Below, in pieces: positions 26,940-35,593 of a DNA stretch of 64,000 bases. A model generated the notes under the pieces. It did not search any database. It worked only from the letters and a program-made list of their open reading frames with translations, and had not been told where the DNA came from. This stretch comes from Microbacterium sp. CFH 31415 (GTDB taxonomy: Bacteria > Actinomycetota > Actinomycetes > Actinomycetales > Microbacteriaceae): positions 124,001 to 188,000 of the forward strand of contig NZ_JAKYXC010000005.1 of assembly GCF_022538185.1 (NCBI RefSeq), in the 5' to 3' direction. A program made the translations under genes and the position numbers. The stretch's first letter is position 1; every line of letters starts with the position of its first letter.

Positions 26940-28111
26940 GCTCTCGCGCGGGTCCTTCCTCGTGCGTTCAGCTGCGCCTGGGTGAGGGCGTGAAGATTGA
27001 GGTCGGACTTGCCGTGAGCGAGCAGCTCCACGGCCAGGGCGTACGTCTGTGTCGGGTACTCCTTCTTCTGCCCCTCCGTCCACGGGCTGTAGGTGTGGGT
27101 CACCACCAGGAAGTAGTTCTCGTCATCGACGTTCCACGAGTTCCCCCCTGTGCGGTACCGCCGGCAGAAGACCGTGTCAGCGCCGACTGACTGGGTCCCG
27201 GGCCTAAGGCCCGGCCTGTCGTGTCCTGAGGGCAACGGCACAAACTTGAGCCCCTGCTGCTGGCGCTGCTTCCGGGTCGGCTGCTCCCGGTAGATGGCTT
27301 TGACCTGCTCCAAGGTGAGGTTGCGGACGAAGTCCACCTCGATGTGGCAGGCGATGTAGTCGCGCCGACTGCGCCGGACGCCAGGGTCGAAGGCCACGGC
27401 GATACGAAGCTCCCGGTCCCAGCTCCCTTCGGTGAACTCGTCCGGGATAGGCAGCGGGATTACCTGGTACGAACTGCCGGCGATGGCTCCCTCGTGCACA
27501 AGAATCGCGCGGTTGTTCTCACTTTCGAGCACGTTCTCAGCCTGCGGCACCCCGTAGGCGGCGTGCTGCACGGTGGGCATGCGGTCCGGCGGCTCCGCCG
27601 ACAATGCCGTCAGTGCCCGCAGCAGGTTGGCGCCGGCTGCCGGATACCGTGTGGCGATATCTGCTACTTCGTGGGCGACATACGGGGCGGCGTAGCTGGT
27701 GCCGGCGACCGCGGTGAACAGCCGCCCGCCGCTGGCGGGGGTAAGGGTGATGGTTGACACGTTCGAGTCGTTGATGAGCACGTCGTCGATGTCGTGATTC
27801 CACGCCCAGCTTCCGCCGTGACCGGCGAACTCGGGCTTCTGCCTCTTCGAACCGGTCGGTCCAGTGCGTGAGAACGGCGACGGCTGACCCGCGGTGGTGA
27901 TCCGCTGCGCCCGCGGGAACCGTTCGCGGTCCGGTTCGCTCGAGTGCGCCTGGGACCCGACGGTCAGTGCCAACGCGGCCGTGCCGGGGGCAGCAACCCG
28001 GGCGTAGGACTCCCTCAGGTACGCGGGGTAGTCGTTGAGCCAGTGCTTTCCGTCGGGCAGCGCCAGCAGATTGCCGCGGTTCTCGCCTTGAGGGGGCGAG
28101 TTGCGTTGAGC
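26936..28111 (-). pseudogene. Subtilisin-family (S8) serine protease missing its N-terminal half
   Basis: The open frame runs from just after an in-frame TAG at 28112-28114 to 26936, about 391 codons. It has YLRESYARVAAPGTAALALTVGS, then the catalytic serine block GRLFTAVAGTSYAAPYVAHEVAD and a C-terminal domain of about 200 residues. The catalytic Asp and His blocks that should precede are absent, and no good start codon is present (TTG 27973 is the best). It therefore looks 5'-truncated. The two downstream genes remain intact and coupled. Confidence 0.65.
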
Positions 28112-28320
28112 CTAGTCCCGGGGTGAGCGCTCGCTCGCGCCGTCTGACCGGCCCGGCAGGACGCGCGGAGGACCGTCGGAGCGCTGATGGTAATCGGGTC
28201 GCTGAACTCAGCGGCACGTCTCGGTTGAAGGATTCGTCACGCTGTCGCGGACAGCTGAAGCTAGCTCGGGCGATTTCACTCATTCACACGAAGTCCGCAC
28301 CGCACCAGCCGTCCGCTGCG

Positions 28321-28602
28321 TCAGAACGTTGGCAGGTTGAGCAGATTGTTCGTCCACGTTCCGTCGGCGTGCGTGCGCAGAAATGGCTGTGCTCCTGTCG
28401 GGCGGACGACGCCAACGTCGACGCGGTCGGTTCCGCTGCCGACGTGGGCGGTGTTCTCCGCTTTCCCAACCCAGAGCACCATGGTCGGTTTGTCGTTGTC
28501 GCCGGTGGTGCCGGTTTGAATGTTGGTCCATCGGTACCGGACGATGTCGTCCTCAGTTCTTGTGGTGCCACCGAATCGGACGTGGGTGATCTCTATCGCC
28601 AT
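28321..28602 (-). CDS. DUF3892 family protein
   Basis: A 93-residue protein starting MAIEITHVRFGG and containing MVLWVGKAENTAHV and FLRTHADGTWTNNLLNLPTF, all diagnostic of DUF3892. The function is unknown. AGGAGA lies 10 bases before ATG 28602. It is the next gene after the lanthipeptide precursor (78-base gap) on the same strand and may be cotranscribed. The 28115-28320 stretch downstream holds nothing I can support. Confidence 0.8.
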   Translation of the reverse strand: MAIEITHVRFGGTTRTEDDIVRYRWTNIQTGTTGDNDKPTMVLWVGKAENTAHVGSGTDRVDVGVVRPTGAQPFLRTHADGTWTNNLLNLPTF

Positions 28603-28680
28603 GGTGTTGGTCTCCTGACGGCGGTAAGGGGGTAAGTGGTGTGCGAGGCGCGGCAGTCGGTCCGCGCCCCGCACTGGATG

Positions 28681-28800
28681 TCAGCAGACGCTGGCGGACA
28701 GGGTGCTGACGCACGCAGCACTCAACGTGCTGGCGAACATCATGTCGGCCTTGTGGTCATCGGCACGTTCGAGCGCCTGAAGTGACAGGAGGTAGCCCAT
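28681..28800 (-). CDS. Class III lanthipeptide precursor peptide
   Basis: A 39-residue ORF too short for routine ORF lists. The leader MGYLLSLQALERADD contains the class III recognition motif (L-L-x-L-Q-x-L-E), and the core ends STLSAACVSTLSASVC. The core has two Ser-x2-Ser...Cys units (SxxSxxC and SxxSxxxC), the pattern that gives labionin or lanthionine rings in SapB- and labyrinthopeptin-type peptides. ATG 28800 follows GGGGAGGTGAG and lies 5 bases after the synthetase stop, so it is coupled. The ramC-ramS order of Streptomyces SapB loci is the same. The mature product would have a cleaved leader; the cleavage site is not obvious. Confidence 0.88.
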   Translation of the reverse strand: MGYLLSLQALERADDHKADMMFASTLSAACVSTLSASVC

Positions 28801-28805
28801 TCATC

Positions 28806-31379
28806 TCACCTCCCCCCTTGAACTTGGGCCGCAGCGAACGGCGTAGGTGCGAGGAAGGGAAGGCAGGCAGATTCTCGGGACTGGCCGTTCCGGTGAGCGT
28901 TGTAATCGATGAGGGTGGCGAGCACGCCGGCCGCGCCGGTGGCGAGGTCGCAGGAGGCGCGTAACACCCCGTTGCCTGCCAAGCGGACGTGGTTGCCCCG
29001 ACGTATCGTGTGCAGCTCGAGAGCGCCCACATGCCGGTGCAGGGCGTCGGAGGTGGCGGGCGTGGCCAGTCCGGTGCGCTCAAGCGTGAGGAGGAACTGG
29101 ATCAGACCGGCGCGGCCCTCGAGGAGACCGCTCTGGGCTGTGAACGGTGCCGTCGCTGCCGTTGCGATGCCATCGAGCAGCTCGAGGTAGCGGCTGTGGC
29201 CCGGCAGGTGTGTGAGCAGCTGCGCGAGGACGATTCCGATTCCTGCGGACCCGCTGCCAAGGTAGGGAAGCAGCCGCCACCCCTCATCGACCTGAAGTGA
29301 GCCGTCCCTCCCCGGCTGGAGAGAATGGAGGTCGAAGTCCAGAGCCTCGGTCGCCATCCGCAGATGTTCTCGGTCTCCGGTGGTCTCGTAGAGGCGCAGG
29401 CTGAAGAGCGCAGTGCCGGTCGCTCCGCGCATAAGTCCGCCTGCGCCGGTGGCAACCCGTGAGGGCGGCTCTGCCTGCCACCGATCCTGTAGCCGCGTGG
29501 CGATGTCCACGGTCGCGTCGTTGACACCCTGCGTTCTGCCGGCTTCCGCGAGCATCGTCAGCCCGACCCCAGGCAAGCCTCCATAGAGATTGGACCCGAG
29601 CCCGTCTAGGCGACTGTTCATCAGTTGGTCGAGCCGGCGGTCGGCGAGTTCGTGCAGGCCGAGCTGCCGGTATGGCCACACCGTGCCGGCGAAGCCATCG
29701 AGCAAGCCGAGCCGTCGCTCGGTGCCGGCCAGGCGTGCTTCCGCGCGTTCTACCCAGGCGAGGTGCTCCGGGGACGGCTCGATGCCTGCGTGATGAAGTG
29801 CCACAAACACGCCGAGTGCGCCGTGCGCGAGGCTTGTGGACGGCTGGCGGAACTGGGCCGGGTCCCCCGGCCATAGCCGGTCAGCCCGAGCCGGTGTTGC
29901 GTCAGCCACCAGAGTTTCGGCAACGGCGACAAGCGGATCCATGACCACAGTGGCGCCGGCGTCGGCGGCACCTCGCCGGGACAGGCTCGTAAGCTGCCGC
30001 TCGATCCACGACGGGGCGAGGTCGAACTGAGTTGCTGCCTCTCGAACCAACGCCCCAGCCTTTGCCTCGTCAAGATTCAGCAGCGGGATCAGAGGCACGA
30101 ACATGAAGAGTTCGATGCAAGCCAGGGCGTACAGGTCCTGCTCGCTCCCGCTCCTGGCGTCGGGCGCGACATAGCCGGGCGCGCCGATGCGTCCGGTCGC
30201 GGAGTCATCGATACGACGAGACATCTCGAGGTCGATGAGGACGACGGTGCGGTCCCCACGGACGAGGACGTTCGCGGGATGAAGGTCACCGTGTGCTCGA
30301 CCGCTGGCGTGGAGGGCCGAGACCGCGTTCCGCAGTGAGTGGGAGACCGCGGTCGCCCATTCCCGGTACTCGCGACGCTCCCGGTGGGAGGGATGGGAGT
30401 TCGCGAGCGGGTGGCGCGAGGCCACGGCGGCGTTCAGCGAGGGTGCATCGATGCGTTCCATCGCAAGGAACGCATGCCCGTGCGCGTCGTACGTTTCGAC
30501 GACGGCCGGCACCGGAAGGCCAGCCAGCGATTGCAGCAGTGCGGCTTCGTCCTGGAGTCGCTGCACGGCGTCTCGCCCGTCGGGTGTACACCCCACGTGC
30601 GGGCGGGCCTCTTTCAGGATCACCGGACGGCCGTCGAGCTCCGCCTCGTACACCCCGCCAGCGTTGGAGAAGTGCAATGCACCTCGCACCTTGGGGAATC
30701 CCGCGGGCGCGTCCATGCCCAGCTGGTCGAGCTCCACCTGCAGGAAGGCCGGTATCTGCACCCACGGGGGAACATGGAAAGAGGTCTCGCGGACGTCGGG
30801 AACGAGCCGGCCGCTATCCAAGTCGCGTATCGCCGGCACATCCATGCCGTTGTCGTTGACGAACTGACGCACGAACGCGCCATACCGCACGAAAACGGGG
30901 CCTCGCTTCCACCGCAGGTCTGTGAGCACGTACGGCCCCGGCATCCCGCCCAGGGCGGTGTCGAGGTTGGTCAGGTGCGACTCGAGGTCTGCGGGCGACG
31001 TGGGGTAGATGACGATGAACTTGCCGGACAGGCGGCGGTCACCGTCTTTGGCGAGCGTTGCCTCCAGGATGCGACGCGTTCGCAGGAACTTGAACGGGAG
31101 AGCGTTGCGGTGGCAGTAGCGGGATACGTGAGCCAAGACGGCGTTGGCGGTCTGCATCGTCGCGCTGACATGGATCTTCCATCCCTGCTCGGGGAGGGTC
31201 GCTCCGCGCGGGGTGCGATGTGACCAGACATCGTCATCGGTTTGCCGCCAGCTGTCAGGCGTGAATTCGACGACCGGAGCGAAACGGTCGGCCTCGTTAG
31301 CGGCGGCGATGCGCGGCTTGTCGTAGAAGACCGGGTCGGAGGTTGCGTACAGCGGATAGGTTGCGTCCACTTGGTCCAT
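28806..31379 (-). CDS. Class III lanthionine synthetase (LanKC/RamC-like)
   Basis: A trifunctional enzyme of about 857 residues. The N-terminal lyase-like part (first 200 residues) begins TYPLYATSDPVFYDKP. The kinase domain has FSNAGGVYEAEL, the ILKEA lysine, HGDLHPANVLV and IDLEMSRR. The C-terminal cyclase-like domain (about 510-857) has repeated GLPGVGL, GAGGLMRGATGTAL and GSGSAGIGIVL but no Cys/His zinc-ligand motif, as in class III enzymes. It phosphorylates and eliminates Ser/Thr of the precursor and adds Cys. ATG 31379 is preferred; an in-frame GTG at 31403 is possible. No ABC exporter gene is adjacent. Confidence 0.93.
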   Translation of the reverse strand: MDQVDATYPLYATSDPVFYDKPRIAAANEADRFAPVVEFTPDSWRQTDDDVWSHRTPRGATLPEQGWKIHVSATMQTANAVLAHVSRYCHRNALPFKFLRTRRILEATLAKDGDRRLSGKFIVIYPTSPADLESHLTNLDTALGGMPGPYVLTDLRWKRGPVFVRYGAFVRQFVNDNGMDVPAIRDLDSGRLVPDVRETSFHVPPWVQIPAFLQVELDQLGMDAPAGFPKVRGALHFSNAGGVYEAELDGRPVILKEARPHVGCTPDGRDAVQRLQDEAALLQSLAGLPVPAVVETYDAHGHAFLAMERIDAPSLNAAVASRHPLANSHPSHRERREYREWATAVSHSLRNAVSALHASGRAHGDLHPANVLVRGDRTVVLIDLEMSRRIDDSATGRIGAPGYVAPDARSGSEQDLYALACIELFMFVPLIPLLNLDEAKAGALVREAATQFDLAPSWIERQLTSLSRRGAADAGATVVMDPLVAVAETLVADATPARADRLWPGDPAQFRQPSTSLAHGALGVFVALHHAGIEPSPEHLAWVERAEARLAGTERRLGLLDGFAGTVWPYRQLGLHELADRRLDQLMNSRLDGLGSNLYGGLPGVGLTMLAEAGRTQGVNDATVDIATRLQDRWQAEPPSRVATGAGGLMRGATGTALFSLRLYETTGDREHLRMATEALDFDLHSLQPGRDGSLQVDEGWRLLPYLGSGSAGIGIVLAQLLTHLPGHSRYLELLDGIATAATAPFTAQSGLLEGRAGLIQFLLTLERTGLATPATSDALHRHVGALELHTIRRGNHVRLAGNGVLRASCDLATGAAGVLATLIDYNAHRNGQSRESACLPFLAPTPFAAAQVQGGR

Positions 31380-31559
31380 CAATGTCGGCGAGGGTGGTTG
31401 CACGACATTCTGAAGAGCGGCGGGCAGGCTCCATCACCTCAGCCGCCCTCGCCTCGGATTGGCTGAGGAAGGACGGGACCGCTGGTTTGCGCGGTTTCGG
31501 CGCGGGACGTGGGATGCGGCGAGCCTTCGTGGGCGACGCGCTCGACGTCGAAAGTTCAC

Positions 31560-32243
31560 TCAAATGAGTGAGTCGACGTCTCGGTCCAAGTGATTGCGGG
31601 CGCCCCAGAGGGCGAGCTGCGTACGGTCTTCCATGCCGACCTTTTTCAGGGCGGACTGCATCTGGGAGCGAACCGTGTGAACCGAAACCTGCAGGCGCTC
31701 TGCGATCTGCTCGTTGCTGGTGGTCCCGCTGGAAAGCACAGCGACGACACGCCGCTCCGCGGCCGACAGTTGCGCCACCGTCTCGGGGTTGGTCGCGCCA
31801 CGCCGCGCGAACTCGCGGAGGACCGGCGCCGTGACCACACCCGACAGGAGTGCTTCACCGCGCATCGCGGCTCGGATTGCCGTGAGCAGCTGATCTGTGT
31901 CGTGGCTCTTGAGCAGGTAGCCGCTCGCGCCCGCATCGAGGGCGTCAGTGACGTAGCCGTCCAGCGAAAAGGAAGTCATCACAATCACCGCGACTGGCGG
32001 CTCGCCGGTTGGTCGGGTGAGTTCGCGCGTGGCCTCGACGCCCGTCATGCCCGGCATCTGGAGGTCCATCAGCACGACGTCAGCGTGCTCGCGGCGTGCG
32101 ACCGCGACAGCATCTACTCCGTTGGACACTTCGCCGATGACGTGGATGCCTCCGGCGGCTTCCAACTGCAACCGCAGACCTTTTCGCACGGATCGGTTGT
32201 CGTCGGCAATCAGGACGCGGATCGGCCTGGGGCGAGTGGTCAT
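31560..32243 (-). CDS. LuxR/NarL-family response regulator
   Basis: A 227-residue regulator with a receiver domain (IRVLIADDNRSVRKGL, phospho-acceptor Asp in VVLMDLQMPGMTG, Lys in YLLKSHD) and a LuxR-type HTH (LSAAERRVVAVLSSGTTSNEQIAERLQVSVHTVRSQM). It lies between the histidine kinase (10-base gap) and the lanthipeptide synthetase gene (180-base gap that may hold its target promoter). RamR, the activator of SapB, belongs to the same family, so this is the likely switch for the lanthipeptide locus. Confidence 0.92.
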   Translation of the reverse strand: MTTRPRPIRVLIADDNRSVRKGLRLQLEAAGGIHVIGEVSNGVDAVAVARREHADVVLMDLQMPGMTGVEATRELTRPTGEPPVAVIVMTSFSLDGYVTDALDAGASGYLLKSHDTDQLLTAIRAAMRGEALLSGVVTAPVLREFARRGATNPETVAQLSAAERRVVAVLSSGTTSNEQIAERLQVSVHTVRSQMQSALKKVGMEDRTQLALWGARNHLDRDVDSLI

Positions 32244-32253
32244 CGTCTCAATC

Positions 32254-33549
32254 TCAGTCGGCTTGGGCGACTGGGATGACAAACCGCACCATCCACCCGC
32301 CCTCAGGAGTCGTACCGAATACCAGTGTGCCCCTCAACAGGTCGACGCGTTCACGATTGCCAGTGAGGCCCCATCCGAGGCCAAGCCCATCGACGGGGAT
32401 GCTCCCAGAGGGCGACACGCCGTTTGCGATGGCCGCTTCGAGGCGGTCGTGGTGAGCGGTGATGCTCACCTCGACGCCGGAACCCGGTGCGTGCTTGGCG
32501 GCGTTGGTGATGGCCTCCTGAGTGCATCGGTATGCGGTTGTGGAGACGACAGCCGGCAGTTCGTCGATGGGCCCAGTGGTGGTCAGCTGAATGCTCATGC
32601 CTCGCTTCCTCCAGTACTCGACGAGGTCGTTCGCTTGGCGAAGGTCCTGCGTGGTCCCGCGCGGCGCGGCGCCGCCCCCGCGGCGGGCCGCCACCGCGCC
32701 CGCCCGCCGGGGCGCGGCGCAACCGCCCGCGGTGCGCCCCTCTTCGACGAGGTCCAGCGCATCCTCTGGACGCGCCGGCGCAATCGTCAACGCGGCGTCG
32801 GCCAGAGTGATGAGACCGGCCAGATGCTGTCCGGCTACGTCGTGGAGCTCCTGAGCGATCCGGGCGCGCTCTGCTTGCGCAGCTTGTTGAACGCGGGTGT
32901 CGTGCTCCCGTTTGGCAGTCTCCGCCTGGATACGCGCGAGGCGGACGCGCCGGACTTGGGTGCGCCACCAAGCGCCCAGTGCGGTCGCGGCGACGGCGGG
33001 CGCGGCGATCCGGATGAGTTCGGGCGTGACGAAGCTGATGGCAACGCTGTACGCCAACCCCATCGTCAGAGTCCAAACAAGCAGCACGGCCCCTGTCACC
33101 ACCACGACCCCCACCAGCCACACGACCGAGACCGTCAACGCCCGCCGGGCAGCGAGCAGGAACAGTGCCAGGGCGATGACGAGGTACATCCCAATCAACC
33201 AGGTCGGCACTGCCAACCCCACGGTCATGCCTATGTACACAGCGGTTGAGACCAGCACTGTTACTTCTGGGCGTCGGTCGCTGACCAGGAATGCCGCCGC
33301 CTGCACGACGCAACCGAGAACGAGGACGAAGATCATCAGCGGCGGGGCAAGCGCGAGCGTCCACTCGAACTGGCCCTCGATGAGCACAGCCAGGGGCTGC
33401 ACGAGCACCTGAACCGTCGTGGTCACCAAGACCGTCAGGGCCAGGACGAACGCGGAACGGCGGGTGCCTAGGAGCCGGTCAGCAGCATCGTCATCATGAA
33501 GCGAGATCGTCGAGGCATCGTCGGGGCGGGTGTCGGCGAGGGCGCTCAC
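32254..33549 (-). CDS. NarL-type sensor histidine kinase
   Basis: A 431-residue protein with about six N-terminal membrane helices, then a HisKA_3 box (ERARIAQELHDVAGQHLAGLI, with His as phospho-acceptor) and an HATPase domain (TQEAITNAAKHAPG, GLGLGWGLTGNRERV). Between them, residues about 270-300 (GGCAAPRRAGAVAARRGGGAAPRG) are of very low complexity and replace the usual helix; the DNA at 32652-32739 is about 95% GC. The kinase pairs with the response regulator downstream. If the GC-rich stretch is real, the dimerisation helix is unusual. Confidence 0.85.
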   Translation of the reverse strand: MSALADTRPDDASTISLHDDDAADRLLGTRRSAFVLALTVLVTTTVQVLVQPLAVLIEGQFEWTLALAPPLMIFVLVLGCVVQAAAFLVSDRRPEVTVLVSTAVYIGMTVGLAVPTWLIGMYLVIALALFLLAARRALTVSVVWLVGVVVVTGAVLLVWTLTMGLAYSVAISFVTPELIRIAAPAVAATALGAWWRTQVRRVRLARIQAETAKREHDTRVQQAAQAERARIAQELHDVAGQHLAGLITLADAALTIAPARPEDALDLVEEGRTAGGCAAPRRAGAVAARRGGGAAPRGTTQDLRQANDLVEYWRKRGMSIQLTTTGPIDELPAVVSTTAYRCTQEAITNAAKHAPGSGVEVSITAHHDRLEAAIANGVSPSGSIPVDGLGLGWGLTGNRERVDLLRGTLVFGTTPEGGWMVRFVIPVAQAD

Positions 33550-33856
33550 CCCACGACCTTAGTTTGCCCAGATGTGCTCTCACATCCTCCCCATGTCGTC
33601 CATTCGGACGAAGTCGAGTACGGGAATTCATCCGCCCGAAACCACCGTGCTGGGCTGTCCAGTGCGGTCCTCTCACCCCTTCCAGCGCAAGCCGGATGCC
33701 AACGGGCCGCGATAACACGGGGTTGTCGGGTCCGGTCCTCCTCCAGCGGGTGCCCCGCTGCGGCGCTGACGGACCGCGAGCTCCGGCATTCAGAGGCCTG
33801 CGACCAGATTTGCGCCAGCCATAGCATGCCCGCACCTGATCAAAGAGGAGTGGCCG
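33550..33856. other. Intergenic region between divergent units
   Basis: This 307-base gap separates the minus-strand histidine kinase from the plus-strand Tat-signal protein gene and should contain both promoters. I see no gene in it; the ORFs across it have no coding character. A good Shine-Dalgarno, AAAGAGGAG, lies at 33842-33850. Confidence 0.5.
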
Positions 33857-34432
33857 ATGTCCAGAGTCGAACCGTCCGACGTCTCACGCCGCACCATGCT
33901 GCGCGTCGCCCTCGCCGGGGCCGCGGTCATCCTGGTTCAGCCTGTGAGCGCTGCGTTCGCTGACCCAGCCCTCGCGGCCGCAGGCGGGCTGTCGGAGAAC
34001 CAAGCGGCCCAGAAGGCGGCCGGTTGGTTGTCCAAGGCGGCTCTCCCTCCCGGCGCTGAACGTGCTGCCACTAGCCCGTCACCGCTTTTCGACGTGCAGC
34101 GAACCGAATGGTGGTACGAGCCGACGGTGGTGAAAACCGCCTACTGGACCATCGCAGGGGCAAGTGTCGCCGCGACAGCGAACTGGCTGGGCGCCCACCC
34201 CACGGCCGACCTGGTTGTGCCTACGCATCCCGCCATTCCGGCCGACGAGGACGTCGACCTCGTCTCGCTGGGGAACGTGCCGCTGCAGGGTGCGTTGGAA
34301 GGCATTGCGTACACCGTCGCCAAGACAGCCGACGGAGTGGCGGTGCGCGCCGAGATCGGGGTGGTCCCGGGATCAGCCTCGCTGCGCGCGCCGGGCGATG
34401 CCGGCGGCCTCGGGGCCCCGGGTCAGGGGTAG
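33857..34432 (+). CDS. Tat-exported hypothetical protein
   Basis: A 191-residue protein with a twin-arginine signal (DVSRRTMLRVALAGAAVILVQPVSAAFA, cleavage near ALA-AAGG). The mature part is rich in Ala and beta-strand residues and ends with a Gly-rich tail. No known domain is seen. A strong ribosome site (AAAGAGGAG) precedes ATG 33857. It is the first of four same-strand genes for exported or small proteins. Confidence 0.65.
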   Translation: MSRVEPSDVSRRTMLRVALAGAAVILVQPVSAAFADPALAAAGGLSENQAAQKAAGWLSKAALPPGAERAATSPSPLFDVQRTEWWYEPTVVKTAYWTIAGASVAATANWLGAHPTADLVVPTHPAIPADEDVDLVSLGNVPLQGALEGIAYTVAKTADGVAVRAEIGVVPGSASLRAPGDAGGLGAPGQG

Positions 34433-34454
34433 GCCGGCGGGCCTGGATTCTCAC

Positions 34455-35006
34455 GTGACCCCGGAATGCAAGGTCGTGCGAGGCGCGGCCGCCCTGGCCG
34501 TCACGATCTCTCTGTGTGGGTGCTCCGCCGCCACCACGCCGGAGGAAGCCATCCGCCCCACCTCCCACGCGACCAGCTCGCCCACGACAACTCCGACCGT
34601 TTCGACCGCTCCCGACCCGGATCCGTCGCCGACTTCCGTCGATCCTCGAGACAGCGCGTACCTCGCTGAGATCGCTGCCTGGCCTGAGCCGCTGCCACCC
34701 GGCTTCTCCTGGCCAGAGTCACTGACGGGCACTCCCGCCGGCGAGTACCCACGCGGCGGCGACTGGGACAGGTACACCACGTCCGCGGGCATCTACCACT
34801 GCATGCTCGTCTTCGCTGCGTGGGACGCGTACTTCGTGGAGAACGACCCGGTTGCCGCCAAGGAGTACGCCTCGCGTGCCCAACAGACCACGCCGGACGT
34901 GCCCTATCCGAACGTGCTCATTGACGGAGATGGGCGCGTGCGGGACCAGGACCTCGCCAGTGAGAGCGGCGTGTGCAACGGCTTCGTCGGGGACCTGCGC
35001 GGGTAA
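34455..35006 (+). CDS. Putative lipoprotein
   Basis: A 183-residue protein. The N-terminus VRGAAALAVTISLCGCSAAT has a lipobox-like LCGC, followed by a Thr/Ser/Pro-rich linker and a domain with PLPPGFSWPES and two cysteines (YHCML, GVCNGF). The Tat protein at 36981-37556 has FALPSGWTFPAESSLTNP, so this SGxxWPxExxL motif occurs in two proteins of the group. The start GTG 34455 is chosen because the signal begins there. The function is unknown. Confidence 0.6.
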   Translation: MTPECKVVRGAAALAVTISLCGCSAATTPEEAIRPTSHATSSPTTTPTVSTAPDPDPSPTSVDPRDSAYLAEIAAWPEPLPPGFSWPESLTGTPAGEYPRGGDWDRYTTSAGIYHCMLVFAAWDAYFVENDPVAAKEYASRAQQTTPDVPYPNVLIDGDGRVRDQDLASESGVCNGFVGDLRG

Positions 35007-35068
35007 AGCAAAGCCATCTTCACCGCCTTCACGACAGAGGCGATTCGTCTATCGAAAGGAACAACAGA

Positions 35069-35494
35069 ATGGTCACAGTTACAACGACAGGCTCGCATGG
35101 AGGCGGAGCCTCGACCTCGGTCACCGGGGTTATCAGTTGGCCCACCATGCGCGCCATGCAGTCTGGCGTCTGTCAGGTGAAGCTCAACTGGTTCACGTGC
35201 GACAACTACAAGGATGGTTGCAACACGACCTATCGGAACCTGCCGACGCGTCTCCGCATCGGCCTCCGAAACTCTTCGAACGTCCAGGTTGGGTATGTGG
35301 AATGGAACAAGAACGAGCTTGGCGTCACCAAGAACATCAGCATTTCGCCCAGCGGGAACTTCGCGGTCAACAGCCGGTTCTTCTTTGACAACGGCACGAT
35401 GTATGGGACGGCGCTGCCTGGCCAGAGCTGCTATGAGACATACCCAAAGGTCAGTTTCAGTATCTCGCTGACTTTCACCCCTTACCTTGGCTGA
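35069..35494 (+). CDS. Small cysteine-containing beta-rich protein without signal peptide
   Basis: A 141-residue protein with ATG 35069 after GAAAGGAAC. It is rich in Thr, Ser, Asn and aromatic residues, has four cysteines (GVCQV, FTCDNY, DGCNTT, QSCYE) and no hydrophobic leader or membrane helix. It fits a compact beta-sandwich, such as a fibre or lectin-like subunit, but matches no family I know. It lies between two lipoprotein genes. A protein of like size and flavour is at 38323-38688. Confidence 0.6.
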   Translation: MVTVTTTGSHGGGASTSVTGVISWPTMRAMQSGVCQVKLNWFTCDNYKDGCNTTYRNLPTRLRIGLRNSSNVQVGYVEWNKNELGVTKNISISPSGNFAVNSRFFFDNGTMYGTALPGQSCYETYPKVSFSISLTFTPYLG

Positions 35495-35593
35495 ATCCGT
35501 GGCTCGCACTGCGCGCAGGCCCCAGCCATGCCAGTGCCCTCGCGGGCCGCTCGAATTGACCAACCACGCAACCCACAACGGAAGGACGACGTG

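Noticed and set aside
31404..31563. Possible second precursor peptide between the response regulator and the lanthipeptide synthetase
   Set aside because: The short frames here (starting TTG or GTG near 31563) lack an LxLQxLE leader and a Ser/Cys core; they are Arg/Pro-rich.
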